Assembly: GCF_009712035.1 (NCBI RefSeq)
Contig: NZ_VILB01000013.1
Location: 693,722 to 757,721 of the forward strand
From: Anabaena sp. UHCC 0187
GTDB lineage: Bacteria > Cyanobacteriota > Cyanobacteriia > Cyanobacteriales > Nostocaceae
Length of the DNA: 64,000 nucleotides
Direction: 5' to 3'
The notes under the pieces were generated by a model. It was given only the letters and a program-made list of their open reading frames with translations, was not told the DNA's origin and made no database searches. Shown piece after piece: positions 28,075 through 36,100 of this stretch. Positions within the stretch are counted from its first letter, which is position 1; each line of letters begins with the position of its first letter. Made by a program: the position numbers and the translations under genes.

Positions 28075-29688
28075 TTAGAAACTAAAAGTTGTTCGGAGAA
28101 CACCAATGGTAATCATGTCGCTATTCGAGCTATGTCTTGGCTCAAATATTAAAATTACACCAGGAGTAATATTAAGATTATCTGACATTCGATAACGATA
28201 GAAAGCTTCTACATGAGTAGTAGTTCCTGGTTGTCCTCCCGCATTACCAAGAGAATCTTTGAGAATACCCGGCAAATTATTACCTGTTGGTAAATCACTG
28301 CTGACAATTTTAGGAGGTTGTCCTACATAAATTCCCCCCAAATTTCCTTTTCCCAATAAATCAGGGAAATTGAGAAAAGCCATCCAATTATTAGTTTCTA
28401 TACTCCCTGATTGTCCCGGTATGTGAGAAGTCGTAAAACCACCCCAACCACCAATTGTAAACTTTGGATTAACCTGCCAAGATGCAGTAGCACCAAAAGC
28501 ATCAGTTGTCAGAGGACTATTACCTGTAGGTGTATAAGCCAATAAATCATCACCAATTCCAGTTCCTAAAAATCCTGTAGTTGAGTAGGAATTAATATAA
28601 TTTAGTGCTAAATCAATGTTATTAGTAGGAGCAATATTTAATTGCACTCCGGTGGCATTTCCCCCATTAAATAATCCGGCATTTTGGCTACTATCGGCGG
28701 GTTTATTTGCTGTATAAACTGCTTGTAAACTAATTCGTTTATTCATTTGCCAATCAAATCCCAAACCACCTGTACCATTACCAATTGCTAAAATTGGGTT
28801 ACGTTGAGCAAAGGCAGAAATGGGACCTTTACCTGCACTTTCTATGCGGTTTGCTCCTCGAAAAGTGTTGATAGGATTAACCCCTGCTGGCCCAACTATT
28901 ACTGCTACTTTATCACCTACTAAAAACCGATAATTGAGGTCAGTTAAAACTAAGCTATTATCTGTATTACCTTCATAAGCCAATCGGGTATCATTAGTTA
29001 TTCGTGGGGCATTGAAACTAGCTGTACCCCCATTACCAGCTTGTAATCCTGTTAGTAAAAAGCTGCGATTTTTAAATTGGGTAAGTAGTGTTAGTTGTAG
29101 ATTACTAATAACGTTGATTTTTGTCCCGTTATCTGTTGTTTCTTTAATGCCATCTTTGGGTGATAAATCTGCACTATTTTCACTCCGTCCCTGAATACCA
29201 AAAATTGCTTGTCCAAATAGTTTGGTAGTTGTCGAAAATTGATTTGCTTCTAATGTTGTTGTTTTTGCCTCTAAAGTATCTATTCGTCCCCGGAGTGTGG
29301 CTAATTCGGTTGTAAATTCTTCTGTAAGTTTTTGTAATTTGATAAAATCTTCTTTTGTGACTGCGTTACTGGTGCTTGTAGCTATCAATTCATTAACTCT
29401 ATCCAAACAAGCATTTAACCCAGCAGCAAATTCATAGCGCGTTAAAGCTCGATTTCCTCGAAAAGTTCCATTGGGATATCCAGCAATGCAAGCATATCGT
29501 TCTACTAGAGATTGTAAAGCCTGAAATGCCCAATCTGTGGGTTCTACATCTCTTAATTGAGAAACTGATGTAACTTGTTCTATCTCTAATGAATCAACAT
29601 TTTCGGCATTAGCTATAGCATGACTAAATAAGGCATAAGTTAAATTAACTACAGATACCAGTAATATTCTTGTTATTAACGTTATCAT
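28075..29688 (-). CDS. Iron uptake porin: SLH domain plus OprB-type beta barrel
   Basis: A 537-residue outer-membrane protein. After a signal peptide (to about residue 30, ANA), one S-layer homology domain is visible (DVEPTDWAFQALQSLVERYACIAG). A coiled coil (EFTTELATLRGRIDTLEAKTTTLEAN) follows, then an ~370-residue OprB-type barrel ending in the terminal aromatic FSF. This is the standard architecture of the main cyanobacterial SLH porins, some of which import inorganic iron; NCBI names the group iron uptake porin. ATG 29688 was preferred over the GTG at 29700. Confidence 0.88.
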   Translation of the reverse strand: MITLITRILLVSVVNLTYALFSHAIANAENVDSLEIEQVTSVSQLRDVEPTDWAFQALQSLVERYACIAGYPNGTFRGNRALTRYEFAAGLNACLDRVNELIATSTSNAVTKEDFIKLQKLTEEFTTELATLRGRIDTLEAKTTTLEANQFSTTTKLFGQAIFGIQGRSENSADLSPKDGIKETTDNGTKINVISNLQLTLLTQFKNRSFLLTGLQAGNGGTASFNAPRITNDTRLAYEGNTDNSLVLTDLNYRFLVGDKVAVIVGPAGVNPINTFRGANRIESAGKGPISAFAQRNPILAIGNGTGGLGFDWQMNKRISLQAVYTANKPADSSQNAGLFNGGNATGVQLNIAPTNNIDLALNYINSYSTTGFLGTGIGDDLLAYTPTGNSPLTTDAFGATASWQVNPKFTIGGWGGFTTSHIPGQSGSIETNNWMAFLNFPDLLGKGNLGGIYVGQPPKIVSSDLPTGNNLPGILKDSLGNAGGQPGTTTHVEAFYRYRMSDNLNITPGVILIFEPRHSSNSDMITIGVLRTTFSF

Positions 29689-29858
29689 CTTTGCTTGCAC
29701 ACCACATATTAATAAGTGATGATATATTGATATTTTTATTTTCGCAATATCTATGCAATATCAGAGACAAAATAGATAACTTTGGTTGTTTTTGCCTTGA
29801 AGCAACCAGAAACAATTAAGCTATGATGAAGTTAATTTATATTATTTTTGTATACTTT

Positions 29859-29882
29859 TTGCGGGCATTATGCCCGCATTAC
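29859..29882. repeat. TGCGGGCATTATGCCCGCA palindrome
   Basis: A perfect short palindrome seven bases beyond the stop of the Rpn-type remnant and ~170 bases upstream of the porin gene. No T-run on the minus strand, so a REP-like repeat is as likely as a terminator. Confidence 0.5.
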
Positions 29883-29888
29883 ATATTT

Positions 29889-30272
29889 TTACTGATGAGA
29901 TTCTAACCAGTTCAACAAATCCTCAATAGCTGTAAAATCTAGCAATGCTTCACCGAGGGATTCTAACTGATTTAAAGAAAGAGTTTGAATTTTTTTCCTA
30001 ATTTCTTCTGGTAAATTTCCTACCCGTTTTTGTAGTTGTCGAACCACAAGATTTTGCTCACCTTCTTGTTTACCTTCTTGTTTACCTTCTGCTATTCCTC
30101 GCTCGTAGCCAATGCGCTCACCTGTAGTAATATAAGTCATAGTTCGCTCCTGTTCAAATTGTTTAAAATCTTGCCAAAAGTCCGCTTCTAATGCCTTTGG
30201 TAACATCATAACCCAGTCTATAAAGCGGTAAAGGTTACGAATATCCTTTTCTTGCAATCCTTGTTCATAAAA
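29889..30272 (-). pseudogene. C-terminal remnant of an Rpn/DUF4351-type nuclease gene
   Basis: The residues encoded here match the back half of cyanobacterial Rpn (recombination-promoting nuclease/putative transposase) proteins: DIRNLYRFIDWVMMLP, the ADFWQDF...FEQERTMTYITTGERIG stretch, a KQEGKQEGEQ spacer and a C-terminal LPEEIRKKIQTL...LEALLDFT-like DUF4351 domain. The N-terminal PD-(D/E)XK nuclease half is missing. The frame stays open to 30410 only via a TTG and non-homologous sequence. The truncation point lies ~75-125 bases from the PvuII-like methyltransferase gene, suggesting that acquisition of that system removed the 5' half. Confidence 0.7.
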
Positions 30273-30346
30273 TGCCGTGCCGTCAATGGCACAATCTTTC
30301 ACTATGTGTAGGCCTTTACAAGAACTGATACCAAAAATATGTCGTT

Positions 30347-30373
30347 TTGATATTTTAGGATTATAGTTATAGA
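30347..30373 (+). promoter_or_regulatory. Candidate promoter of the PvuII-like methyltransferase gene
   Basis: TTGATA (30347-30352) and TATAGA (30368-30373) with a 15-base spacer, shorter than the ideal 17. The -10 element directly abuts the operator-like site at 30374, and the start codon is only 24 bases further on. Confidence 0.35.
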
Positions 30374-30390
30374 AGCAACTCTTAGTGCGT
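30374..30390 (+). promoter_or_regulatory. C-box-like operator in front of the methyltransferase gene
   Basis: AGCAACT-CTT-AGTGCGT matches the operator upstream of the HTH-endonuclease gene (ACGAACT-AAA-AGTACGT) at 11 of 14 arm positions and keeps the ACT-N3-AGT core. It lies between the candidate -10 element and the ATG at 30397, where a bound regulator would block transcription. Confidence 0.45.
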
Positions 30391-30396
30391 CTGACA

Positions 30397-31383
30397 ATGG
30401 TTCTTCCCAATCCACTATATACTACAGACTGCGGTGCGGCTTATCTTGGTGATTCCCTACAATTGCTGGATCAATTGGAATCTGACTCAATAGATTTAGT
30501 GCTGACATCACCACCTTTTGCCTTGCAACGCAAAAAGGCTTATGGCAATGTAGAGCAGGAAGATTATGTTGATTGGTTGCTTGAGTTTTCCAAAAAAGTT
30601 TATCGAGTTCTGAATTCAACTGGTAGTTTCGTACTTGATTTAGGTGGAGCTTATGAAAGTAAACGTCCAGTTCGCTCTCTCTATAACTATCGGGTTTTAA
30701 TTAAACTTTGTGATGAATTGGGATTTAGACTGGCTGAAGAATTTTTTTGGTATAACCCAGCTAAACTACCTTCACCAATTGAGTGGGTTAATAAGCGAAA
30801 AATTCGAGCAAAGGACTCTGTAAATACCGTCTGGTGGCTCTCAAAAACTGATCATCCTAAAGCAAATGTTAGTAATGTTTTAGTACCTTACTCTGAGCGA
30901 ATGAAGAAGCTACAGGCAGATCCTCAAAAATACTATACACCGAAAGAAAGACCTTCAGGACATGATATCAGTAAGAATTTTGCTACTGATAATGGTGGTG
31001 CTATACCATCAAATTTATTAGAGATTGCAAATACTGAAAGTAATTCTAGTTATATTCAATTATGTAAATCTATTTCCATACCCCCTCATCCAGCGAGATT
31101 TCCTCAAAAGTTGCCAATGTTTTTCATTAAATTTTTGACTGATCCTGGAGATAAAGTTGTAGATATATTTGCAGGCTCAAATACTACAGGTTTTGTAGCT
31201 GAACAGCTAGAAAGAAGTTGGATGGCTTTTGAAAAAGAAGCATCTTATTTAGCATCTTCAGCTTTCCGGTTTCTAGATAAATCTCAAAGCTCGAAGGAGG
31301 CTCTGACTCTTTATGAATGTCTTGTTACTCAAAAAGAATCTGTTTGTTTAACTACTTCAAAGCAATTAGCTCTGAAATTATGA
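30397..31383 (+). CDS. PvuII-like N4-cytosine DNA methyltransferase
   Basis: A 328-residue beta-class amino-methyltransferase. Motif IV is TSPPF (residues 38-41 give the SPPF of cytosine-N4 enzymes). Motif I (SAM binding) comes late, as VVDIFAGSNTTG (254-265), with the target-recognition region between. From memory, M.PvuII (CAGCTG) shares YTTDCGxAYLGDSL, TSPPFALQRKK, PSPIEWVNKRKIR and HPARFPxKLP, all present here, so CAGCTG specificity is likely. The frame reaches back to a GTG at 30385, but ATG 30397 fits homologue length better. It converges with its partner endonuclease gene 35 bases downstream. Confidence 0.92.
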   Translation: MVLPNPLYTTDCGAAYLGDSLQLLDQLESDSIDLVLTSPPFALQRKKAYGNVEQEDYVDWLLEFSKKVYRVLNSTGSFVLDLGGAYESKRPVRSLYNYRVLIKLCDELGFRLAEEFFWYNPAKLPSPIEWVNKRKIRAKDSVNTVWWLSKTDHPKANVSNVLVPYSERMKKLQADPQKYYTPKERPSGHDISKNFATDNGGAIPSNLLEIANTESNSSYIQLCKSISIPPHPARFPQKLPMFFIKFLTDPGDKVVDIFAGSNTTGFVAEQLERSWMAFEKEASYLASSAFRFLDKSQSSKEALTLYECLVTQKESVCLTTSKQLALKL

Positions 31384-31418
31384 AGGTTACTTCAAATTGG
31401 CAAATTTCCTGGGATTGT

Positions 31419-32234
31419 TTATTCATTCTGTTTAGGATAAACCAACTCACCTTCTTTTTCTATTAAACTTAAAGGGATTTTAGGGTTATTAATAGATTCC
31501 ATTCCTCCACGTATTCTAGATTCCCAGTAACTGAACTTAGTCTCAAGTGAAGTAGGGTCAACTCTGTATATAGCTTTTAATACTATTCCTTCATACACAG
31601 CAATGTACCAAGCTTTTACAGCACGATATTTGGCGAGGATATCAAGGTTAAGATGATGATTGGTGGTGACACTTTTACTTAAAAGTTTATTAATTGTTTT
31701 TAATTCATATTCATTTTTTTCTGCATCAATTGCATCATTGCCTTCACGTCCAGGTGATATCCGCAAACCAAGCAAGATTAAAACTTGAAGAACTTTCCCT
31801 CCATTGTCTTGAAAAACATCATTAATACCATACTCGTTTGCCAGACTCTGTAATTCCTGAATAGCCCCAAGTGCTGTCTGTAATCGTTCTAAATCTGAAC
31901 GGCGCTCTTTAGTTGTATTAACTGCTTCCCTAACAGGTTCAACAAGAGAAGGAAGAACTACCGGAGTTTGTAATTCAGTGAGAAAGTTTGTACTGGTATC
32001 TGTTTGGGGTGTGACATTCATTAAGTATGCTACTGACACTTTCAGGGCTTCAGCAATATCTAAAATTGTTTCAAAAGACGGAGCGCGTTCACCTCGTTCT
32101 ATGTAGCTAATATGCTCAACGGATTTATCAATATCCTCTGCCAACTGCTCTTGTGTAATACCTCTTTCTTTGCGAAGGGCTTGGACTCTATCACCAAAAA
32201 GCTGTTTAGCTTCTTTATACCTTTCAAAACTCAT
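31419..32234 (-). CDS. PvuII-like restriction endonuclease fused to an N-terminal Cro/C1-type HTH (controller) domain
   Basis: A 271-residue protein in two parts. Residues ~10-70 are a Cro/C1 HTH (RVQALRKERGITQEQLAED...ERGERAPSFETI), as in C proteins that control restriction genes. A ~40-residue linker follows. Residues ~112-265 resemble the entire 157-residue R.PvuII: GINDVFQDNGGKVLQVL, GREGNDAID, NEYELKTIN and NNPKIP. Mapping R.PvuII Asp58/Glu68/Lys70 gives Asp167, Glu177 and Lys179, all conserved; the DNA-contact His84/His85 map to His193/His194, while His83 is Asn192. It should therefore cut CAGCTG and bind its own promoter. Two operator repeats lie just upstream. ATG 32234 is the only reasonable start. 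Confidence 0.92.
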   Translation of the reverse strand: MSFERYKEAKQLFGDRVQALRKERGITQEQLAEDIDKSVEHISYIERGERAPSFETILDIAEALKVSVAYLMNVTPQTDTSTNFLTELQTPVVLPSLVEPVREAVNTTKERRSDLERLQTALGAIQELQSLANEYGINDVFQDNGGKVLQVLILLGLRISPGREGNDAIDAEKNEYELKTINKLLSKSVTTNHHLNLDILAKYRAVKAWYIAVYEGIVLKAIYRVDPTSLETKFSYWESRIRGGMESINNPKIPLSLIEKEGELVYPKQNE

Positions 32235-32245
32235 AAAAAATCAAA

Positions 32246-32262
32246 ACGAACTAAAAGTACGT
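32246..32262 (-). promoter_or_regulatory. Proximal operator (C-box) of the HTH-endonuclease gene
   Basis: ACGAACT-AAA-AGTACGT: 7-base arms around 3 bases with one mismatched pair, ACT-N3-AGT at the core. It ends 11 bases from the start codon. A 20-base stretch around it is repeated exactly 50 bases further upstream. A TATAAG -10-like hexamer (minus strand) lies between the copies, so this site would cover the start of transcription. Confidence 0.6.
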
Positions 32263-32295
32263 CTTGAATCTTATACAAAGCATCAAAATATAAAA

Positions 32296-32312
32296 ACGAA
32301 CTAAAAGTACGT
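32296..32312 (-). promoter_or_regulatory. Distal operator (C-box) of the HTH-endonuclease gene
   Basis: Identical to the proximal 17-mer, 50 bases away. It lies at or upstream of the expected -35 position for the TATAAG hexamer, where a C protein would activate. The two-site arrangement mirrors the activating and repressing operators of PvuII-type controller systems, although spacing here is wider. Confidence 0.6.
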
Positions 32313-32460
32313 TTATGCTTAGAGTTCAATTAACTACCTAAATTGGGTTAGTATTTGAACAAATTTTATTTACTACTTCCTTAATTCTGAAAGTTACAGA
32401 ATAAGTATCTCAGATAATATTAGGTTTATTTAATCCTAGAAAAGCCTAATTTACCTAATT

Positions 32461-33516
32461 TCAACAACAAGCATAGGTGTACAAAATCTTAGAAAAATCC
32501 AACAGTTTCAGTGCAGAAGGCTGAATAAAAAAGTTACCAACTCCCTCATCTCCCCACATAATTGAATTCTCATCATCTGAGTTCATTTGCAATAGCAGAA
32601 AATCATAACCTTCCTCCTCCTGCAAATCTGCACGATCATCATTTTGCACAAATGCCGGATATCCTCCTAAACAGTGTCCTCCTAATAATTCCTCATATTT
32701 TTCTTCATACTCATTGAGAAAATCATCTACAAGTTCTTCTAAAGAATTTTCCTGTGCTTTAGTGAGATTACTTTGTTGAAAGATGGTAAAATGGCTTTTA
32801 ACTAAGGATCTAAACCGATAATCTGATGCACTCATAGGAGTTGATTTAATAGCGAAATTTAAAGCCAGACAGTCTACTAATGGTAAACCTATTCCTGGAG
32901 GTAAAAAATCAAAATCATCTAAGAGATTATCAATATTCAAATCTGGTTCAGGAAAGTAAAGAACTCGAAAAGTTGTTTGTTTTAATTGCGGATATTCTTC
33001 AATTCCAAAGGCTGTTTCACCTGATGCTTCAATATAAAACTGAAGTATGCCTTTTTCTGGTAAATCTTCTAATTTAGGAGTTTCTGAAAAGTTGATTTGC
33101 GCTAAAAGATGCAAAGGAGTACCATCTGGTGCTTCAGGATAGGTCGTATTTTTAGGAAGGTAAGGTAAACCACCAAATTTACTTTGCCATAAGGTAGTTT
33201 CTGTTGTTAAAGATGGGGTAATTTCTATAGAAGGTTTGATAATTGCATTGGCAAATTCATCTATCTGATTTTTTAATTCTAAGAACATTCCATACAATTC
33301 ATCTGGAGTAAAATCTTTGTTATTTTCATCTACGGTCACAGATTCGATATCATACCAACCATGTGTGAGTAATTCTTGAATACTTTCATTAAAAAAAGCT
33401 TCGGCTTCTGCTTCAGAAGAGAATTTATGCAGTTCTTGATAATGGGTAACATTGCAGCCGTCTAGATGAATGGACGTTCTCAGGGAACTTAATCTAAATA
33501 TTTTATTGGATTTCAT
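32461..33516 (-). CDS. YwqG family (DUF1963) protein with a WGR-like N-terminal segment
   Basis: A 351-residue soluble protein. Residues ~95-345 are the YwqG/DUF1963 domain: SKFGGLPYLPKNTTYP, HLLAQINFSE, GILQFYI, LGGYPAFVQND, YDFLLLQMNSDD and MWGDEGVGNFFI. The first ~55 residues (HKFSSEAEAEAFFNESIQEL) look like the end of a WGR domain. YwqG's biochemical role is unknown; the proteins are common in accessory regions. It lies 226 bases upstream of the HTH-endonuclease gene on the same strand. The C terminus ends unusually with Ala-Cys-Cys. Confidence 0.8.
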   Translation of the reverse strand: MKSNKIFRLSSLRTSIHLDGCNVTHYQELHKFSSEAEAEAFFNESIQELLTHGWYDIESVTVDENNKDFTPDELYGMFLELKNQIDEFANAIIKPSIEITPSLTTETTLWQSKFGGLPYLPKNTTYPEAPDGTPLHLLAQINFSETPKLEDLPEKGILQFYIEASGETAFGIEEYPQLKQTTFRVLYFPEPDLNIDNLLDDFDFLPPGIGLPLVDCLALNFAIKSTPMSASDYRFRSLVKSHFTIFQQSNLTKAQENSLEELVDDFLNEYEEKYEELLGGHCLGGYPAFVQNDDRADLQEEEGYDFLLLQMNSDDENSIMWGDEGVGNFFIQPSALKLLDFSKILYTYACC

Positions 33517-33560
33517 GATAATTAACCTTAGATGTGATAATGAATGATAGAAATATAAGC

Positions 33561-33613
33561 TAAAAAAAATTCGTAATTGATAATTCTTAAATGAGGAATT
33601 ACAAATTACGAAT
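33561..33613 (-). terminator. Terminator of argD
   Basis: On the minus strand an ~20-bp imperfect stem (AATTCGTAATTTGTAATTCC with AAGAATTATCAATTACGAATT) is followed by a run of seven T, directly after the argD stop. It is built from AATTCGT-like repeats. Confidence 0.7.
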
Positions 33614-33619
33614 TATGAA

Positions 33620-34903
33620 TTATGCTGTAACCTTAGCTAATGCTTTTTCTACAGCTTCTAATGCTTGTTTGATTTCTGCCTCTGTGACAATAAGAGGAGG
33701 AACAAACCGCACGACTTTAGGCCCTGCGGGAACAAGTAATAAACCTTCTTCCATAGCAGCTTTCACAACTTCAGCAGCAGTTAAAGGAATATCGGCTTTG
33801 ATTTCCATACCGCTGATTAAACCCCAACCGCGCACTTCTGAGATATGCTGAGGATATTGACGAGCGATCGCTCTTAATCCTTCTCTCAAATGTGCGCCCT
33901 GTTCTGTGACATTCTCTAAAATATTCTCTTTTTCCAAAGTCTCACAAACACTCAGCGCCACACCACAGACAAAGGGATTACCGCCAAATGTACTCGCGTG
34001 TTCTCCTGGTTGGAAAATATCGCAGAATTTCTTACTCATCATCGCACCGATGGGAATACCACCGCCCAAACCTTTCGCACTGGTGAAAATATCTGGTTCT
34101 ACTCCCAAATGTTCATAACCCCATAATTTGCCACTGCGTCCCATACCCACTTGCACTTCGTCGAAAATCAACAAAATGCCGGTTTCGTCGCAAATTTCCC
34201 GTAATCGCTTAAAGTAGGCAACATTCCCAGGACGAACTCCACCTTCTCCCTGCAATGGTTCAATTAAAATTGCCCCGACCCGATAATTACCTTCATCTAA
34301 CTCAGTAACAGCGGCTTCCACTGCCCTAATATCGTTGTAATTGACATAGTGGAAACCAGGAACTAAAGGATCAAAATGCTTTTGATATTTTGGTTGTCCA
34401 GTCGCAGTCACCGTGGCTAAAGTCCGTCCGTGAAAACTGGCATGGGCAGTTAAAATGATCGGGTGGGCAATTTCTAGGACAGTGTGGGCATATTTCCGCG
34501 CTAGTTTAATTGCTGCTTCGTTGGCTTCAGCACCAGAATTACAGAAAAATACTCTATCTGCACAGGAATGATTAACAATCCATTTAGCTAATTCACCCTG
34601 TTCAGGAATATAGTACAAATTAGAAACATGATGCAATTTCTGGATTTGTCTAGTTACAGCCTCTACCATTGCTGGATGGGCGTGTCCTAGAGTACAAGTG
34701 GCAATACCTGCAACAAAATCCAGATATTCGTTGCCCTGACTATCCCAAACACGGCAACCAGCACCCCGTTCTAAAGCCAAAGGAAACCGTCCATAAGTGG
34801 ACATGACAGCCGCATCAAAGCTATCAACATCAAAAGGTGTAGATGGCATAATACCTGACTCCAAGGGGTTCGTGGCTTGTTCAATTAGAGTTTGCACGCT
34901 CAC
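33620..34903 (-). CDS. argD: Acetylornithine aminotransferase
   Basis: A 427-residue class III PLP aminotransferase. The PLP Lys is in FTSAKGLGGGIPIGA, the cofactor-phosphate region is NSGAEANEAAIKLAR, and LIFDEVQVGMGRSG supplies the ring-stacking Asp. With argJ in the same window it serves arginine synthesis (N-acetylglutamate semialdehyde to N-acetylornithine). The open frame begins at 34975, but a GTG at 34903 (VSVQTLIEQ) has AGGAG eight bases before it and matches cyanobacterial homologues, so I use it. A structured terminator follows. Confidence 0.93.
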   Translation of the reverse strand: MSVQTLIEQATNPLESGIMPSTPFDVDSFDAAVMSTYGRFPLALERGAGCRVWDSQGNEYLDFVAGIATCTLGHAHPAMVEAVTRQIQKLHHVSNLYYIPEQGELAKWIVNHSCADRVFFCNSGAEANEAAIKLARKYAHTVLEIAHPIILTAHASFHGRTLATVTATGQPKYQKHFDPLVPGFHYVNYNDIRAVEAAVTELDEGNYRVGAILIEPLQGEGGVRPGNVAYFKRLREICDETGILLIFDEVQVGMGRSGKLWGYEHLGVEPDIFTSAKGLGGGIPIGAMMSKKFCDIFQPGEHASTFGGNPFVCGVALSVCETLEKENILENVTEQGAHLREGLRAIARQYPQHISEVRGWGLISGMEIKADIPLTAAEVVKAAMEEGLLLVPAGPKVVRFVPPLIVTEAEIKQALEAVEKALAKVTA

Positions 34904-35022
34904 TACCGCTACTCCTGAAAAGCTTTTATCGTAATACTTTACTAGGTTCTTGGAAATATGAACAAAATTTCTCATGATTTAGGAGAGTTTTTTAATTTTT
35001 AATTCTTAATTTTTAATTGCCT

Positions 35023-36087
35023 GTGTATTCTACCCTTGAGCAAAAATATCAACGGATTCAAAAGGAGTTAATGGCTGGGGTGCTTGCCCTAGCTTGTATT
35101 TTTTTGATTGGAACTTTATGGTATTCCCTGGTGGAAGGTTGGAAATGGGAAGATGCAGCTTACATGACTGTGATTACCTTATCAACGGTAGGTTATGGAG
35201 AAACTAACCTATTAGGTAGTCGAGGGCGGTTGTTTACCATTGCTTTGATTTTAATGGGTGTGGTAAATCTTGGTTATATTGTCAATAGATTTACAGCCGC
35301 AGTCATTGAAGGCTATTTTTTAGAAGGAATCCGACTCCGACAACAAAGGCGTTTAATGGAATCATTATCAGAACATTATATTATCTGTGGATTTAGTAGG
35401 ACTGGACGACAAATTGCTAGGGAGTTTCAGGCTGAAGGTGTTTCTTTTGTGATTATTGATGCGGAACTTGAATCTGTGCAAAAAGCCCAGGAAATTGGTT
35501 ATACTGTTTTTCAAGGTGATGCCACATTGGATGATAGTTTGTTAAAAGTTGGCATTACTAAAGCAATTTGTATTGTGGCAGCTTTGCCTTCAGATGCGGA
35601 AAATTTATATACTGTTTTATCAGCAAAAACTCTAAATCCAGACATTAGAGCGATCGCTCGCGCTAGTACAGAAGAAGCGTTACAAAAATTACAGCGTGGT
35701 GGTGCAGATGCCGTAATTTCACCCTATATCACTGGGGGTAAACGGATGGCAGCAGCAGCCCTCAGACCCCAAATTTTGGACTTTGTGGATGGGATTCTTT
35801 CGGGGACAGACCGCCAGTTATATATGGAAGAATTTTTACTAGATCCGGGTAGATGTCCTTTCGTTGGTCAAAGTTTACAGAAGGCAAAATTGCGATCGCA
35901 ATCAGGAGCATTAGTTCTGGCCATTCGCCGCATTGATGGTACTCTGATTGGGGGTCCAACTGGAGATACTATTTTAATATCAGGAGATACGCTAATTTGT
36001 ATGGGTACGGCTGAACAATTGCGGGATTTAAATCAAATTCTCGGTCCGATTAATTCTCAGCAATTCCGAAAACCAAAACAAGGATAA
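35023..36087 (+). CDS. Potassium channel with RCK (TrkA-N/TrkA-C) regulatory domains
   Basis: A 354-residue MthK-like channel subunit. Two membrane helices (about 17-38 and 68-92) flank the pore loop with selectivity filter TVGYGE. An RCK N domain follows (YIICGFSRTGRQIAREF, NAD-type Gly motif) and a TrkA-C domain near the end (TILISGDTLICMGT). It would conduct K+ under nucleotide or Ca2+ control. There is no ATG near the pore helix: a GTG at 35023 or a TTG at 35017 are the candidates, neither with a Shine-Dalgarno, and an AATTTTT-type repeat lies just upstream. Confidence 0.88.
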   Translation: MYSTLEQKYQRIQKELMAGVLALACIFLIGTLWYSLVEGWKWEDAAYMTVITLSTVGYGETNLLGSRGRLFTIALILMGVVNLGYIVNRFTAAVIEGYFLEGIRLRQQRRLMESLSEHYIICGFSRTGRQIAREFQAEGVSFVIIDAELESVQKAQEIGYTVFQGDATLDDSLLKVGITKAICIVAALPSDAENLYTVLSAKTLNPDIRAIARASTEEALQKLQRGGADAVISPYITGGKRMAAAALRPQILDFVDGILSGTDRQLYMEEFLLDPGRCPFVGQSLQKAKLRSQSGALVLAIRRIDGTLIGGPTGDTILISGDTLICMGTAEQLRDLNQILGPINSQQFRKPKQG

Positions 36088-36100
36088 TTTCATGTAGATG

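Noticed and set aside
27045..33863. No HIP1 octamer (GCGATCGC) across the RM region, considered as a sign of recent transfer.
   Set aside because: HIP1-free stretches of similar or greater length also occur over housekeeping DNA, for example about 38.1-49.6 kb, so this does not discriminate.
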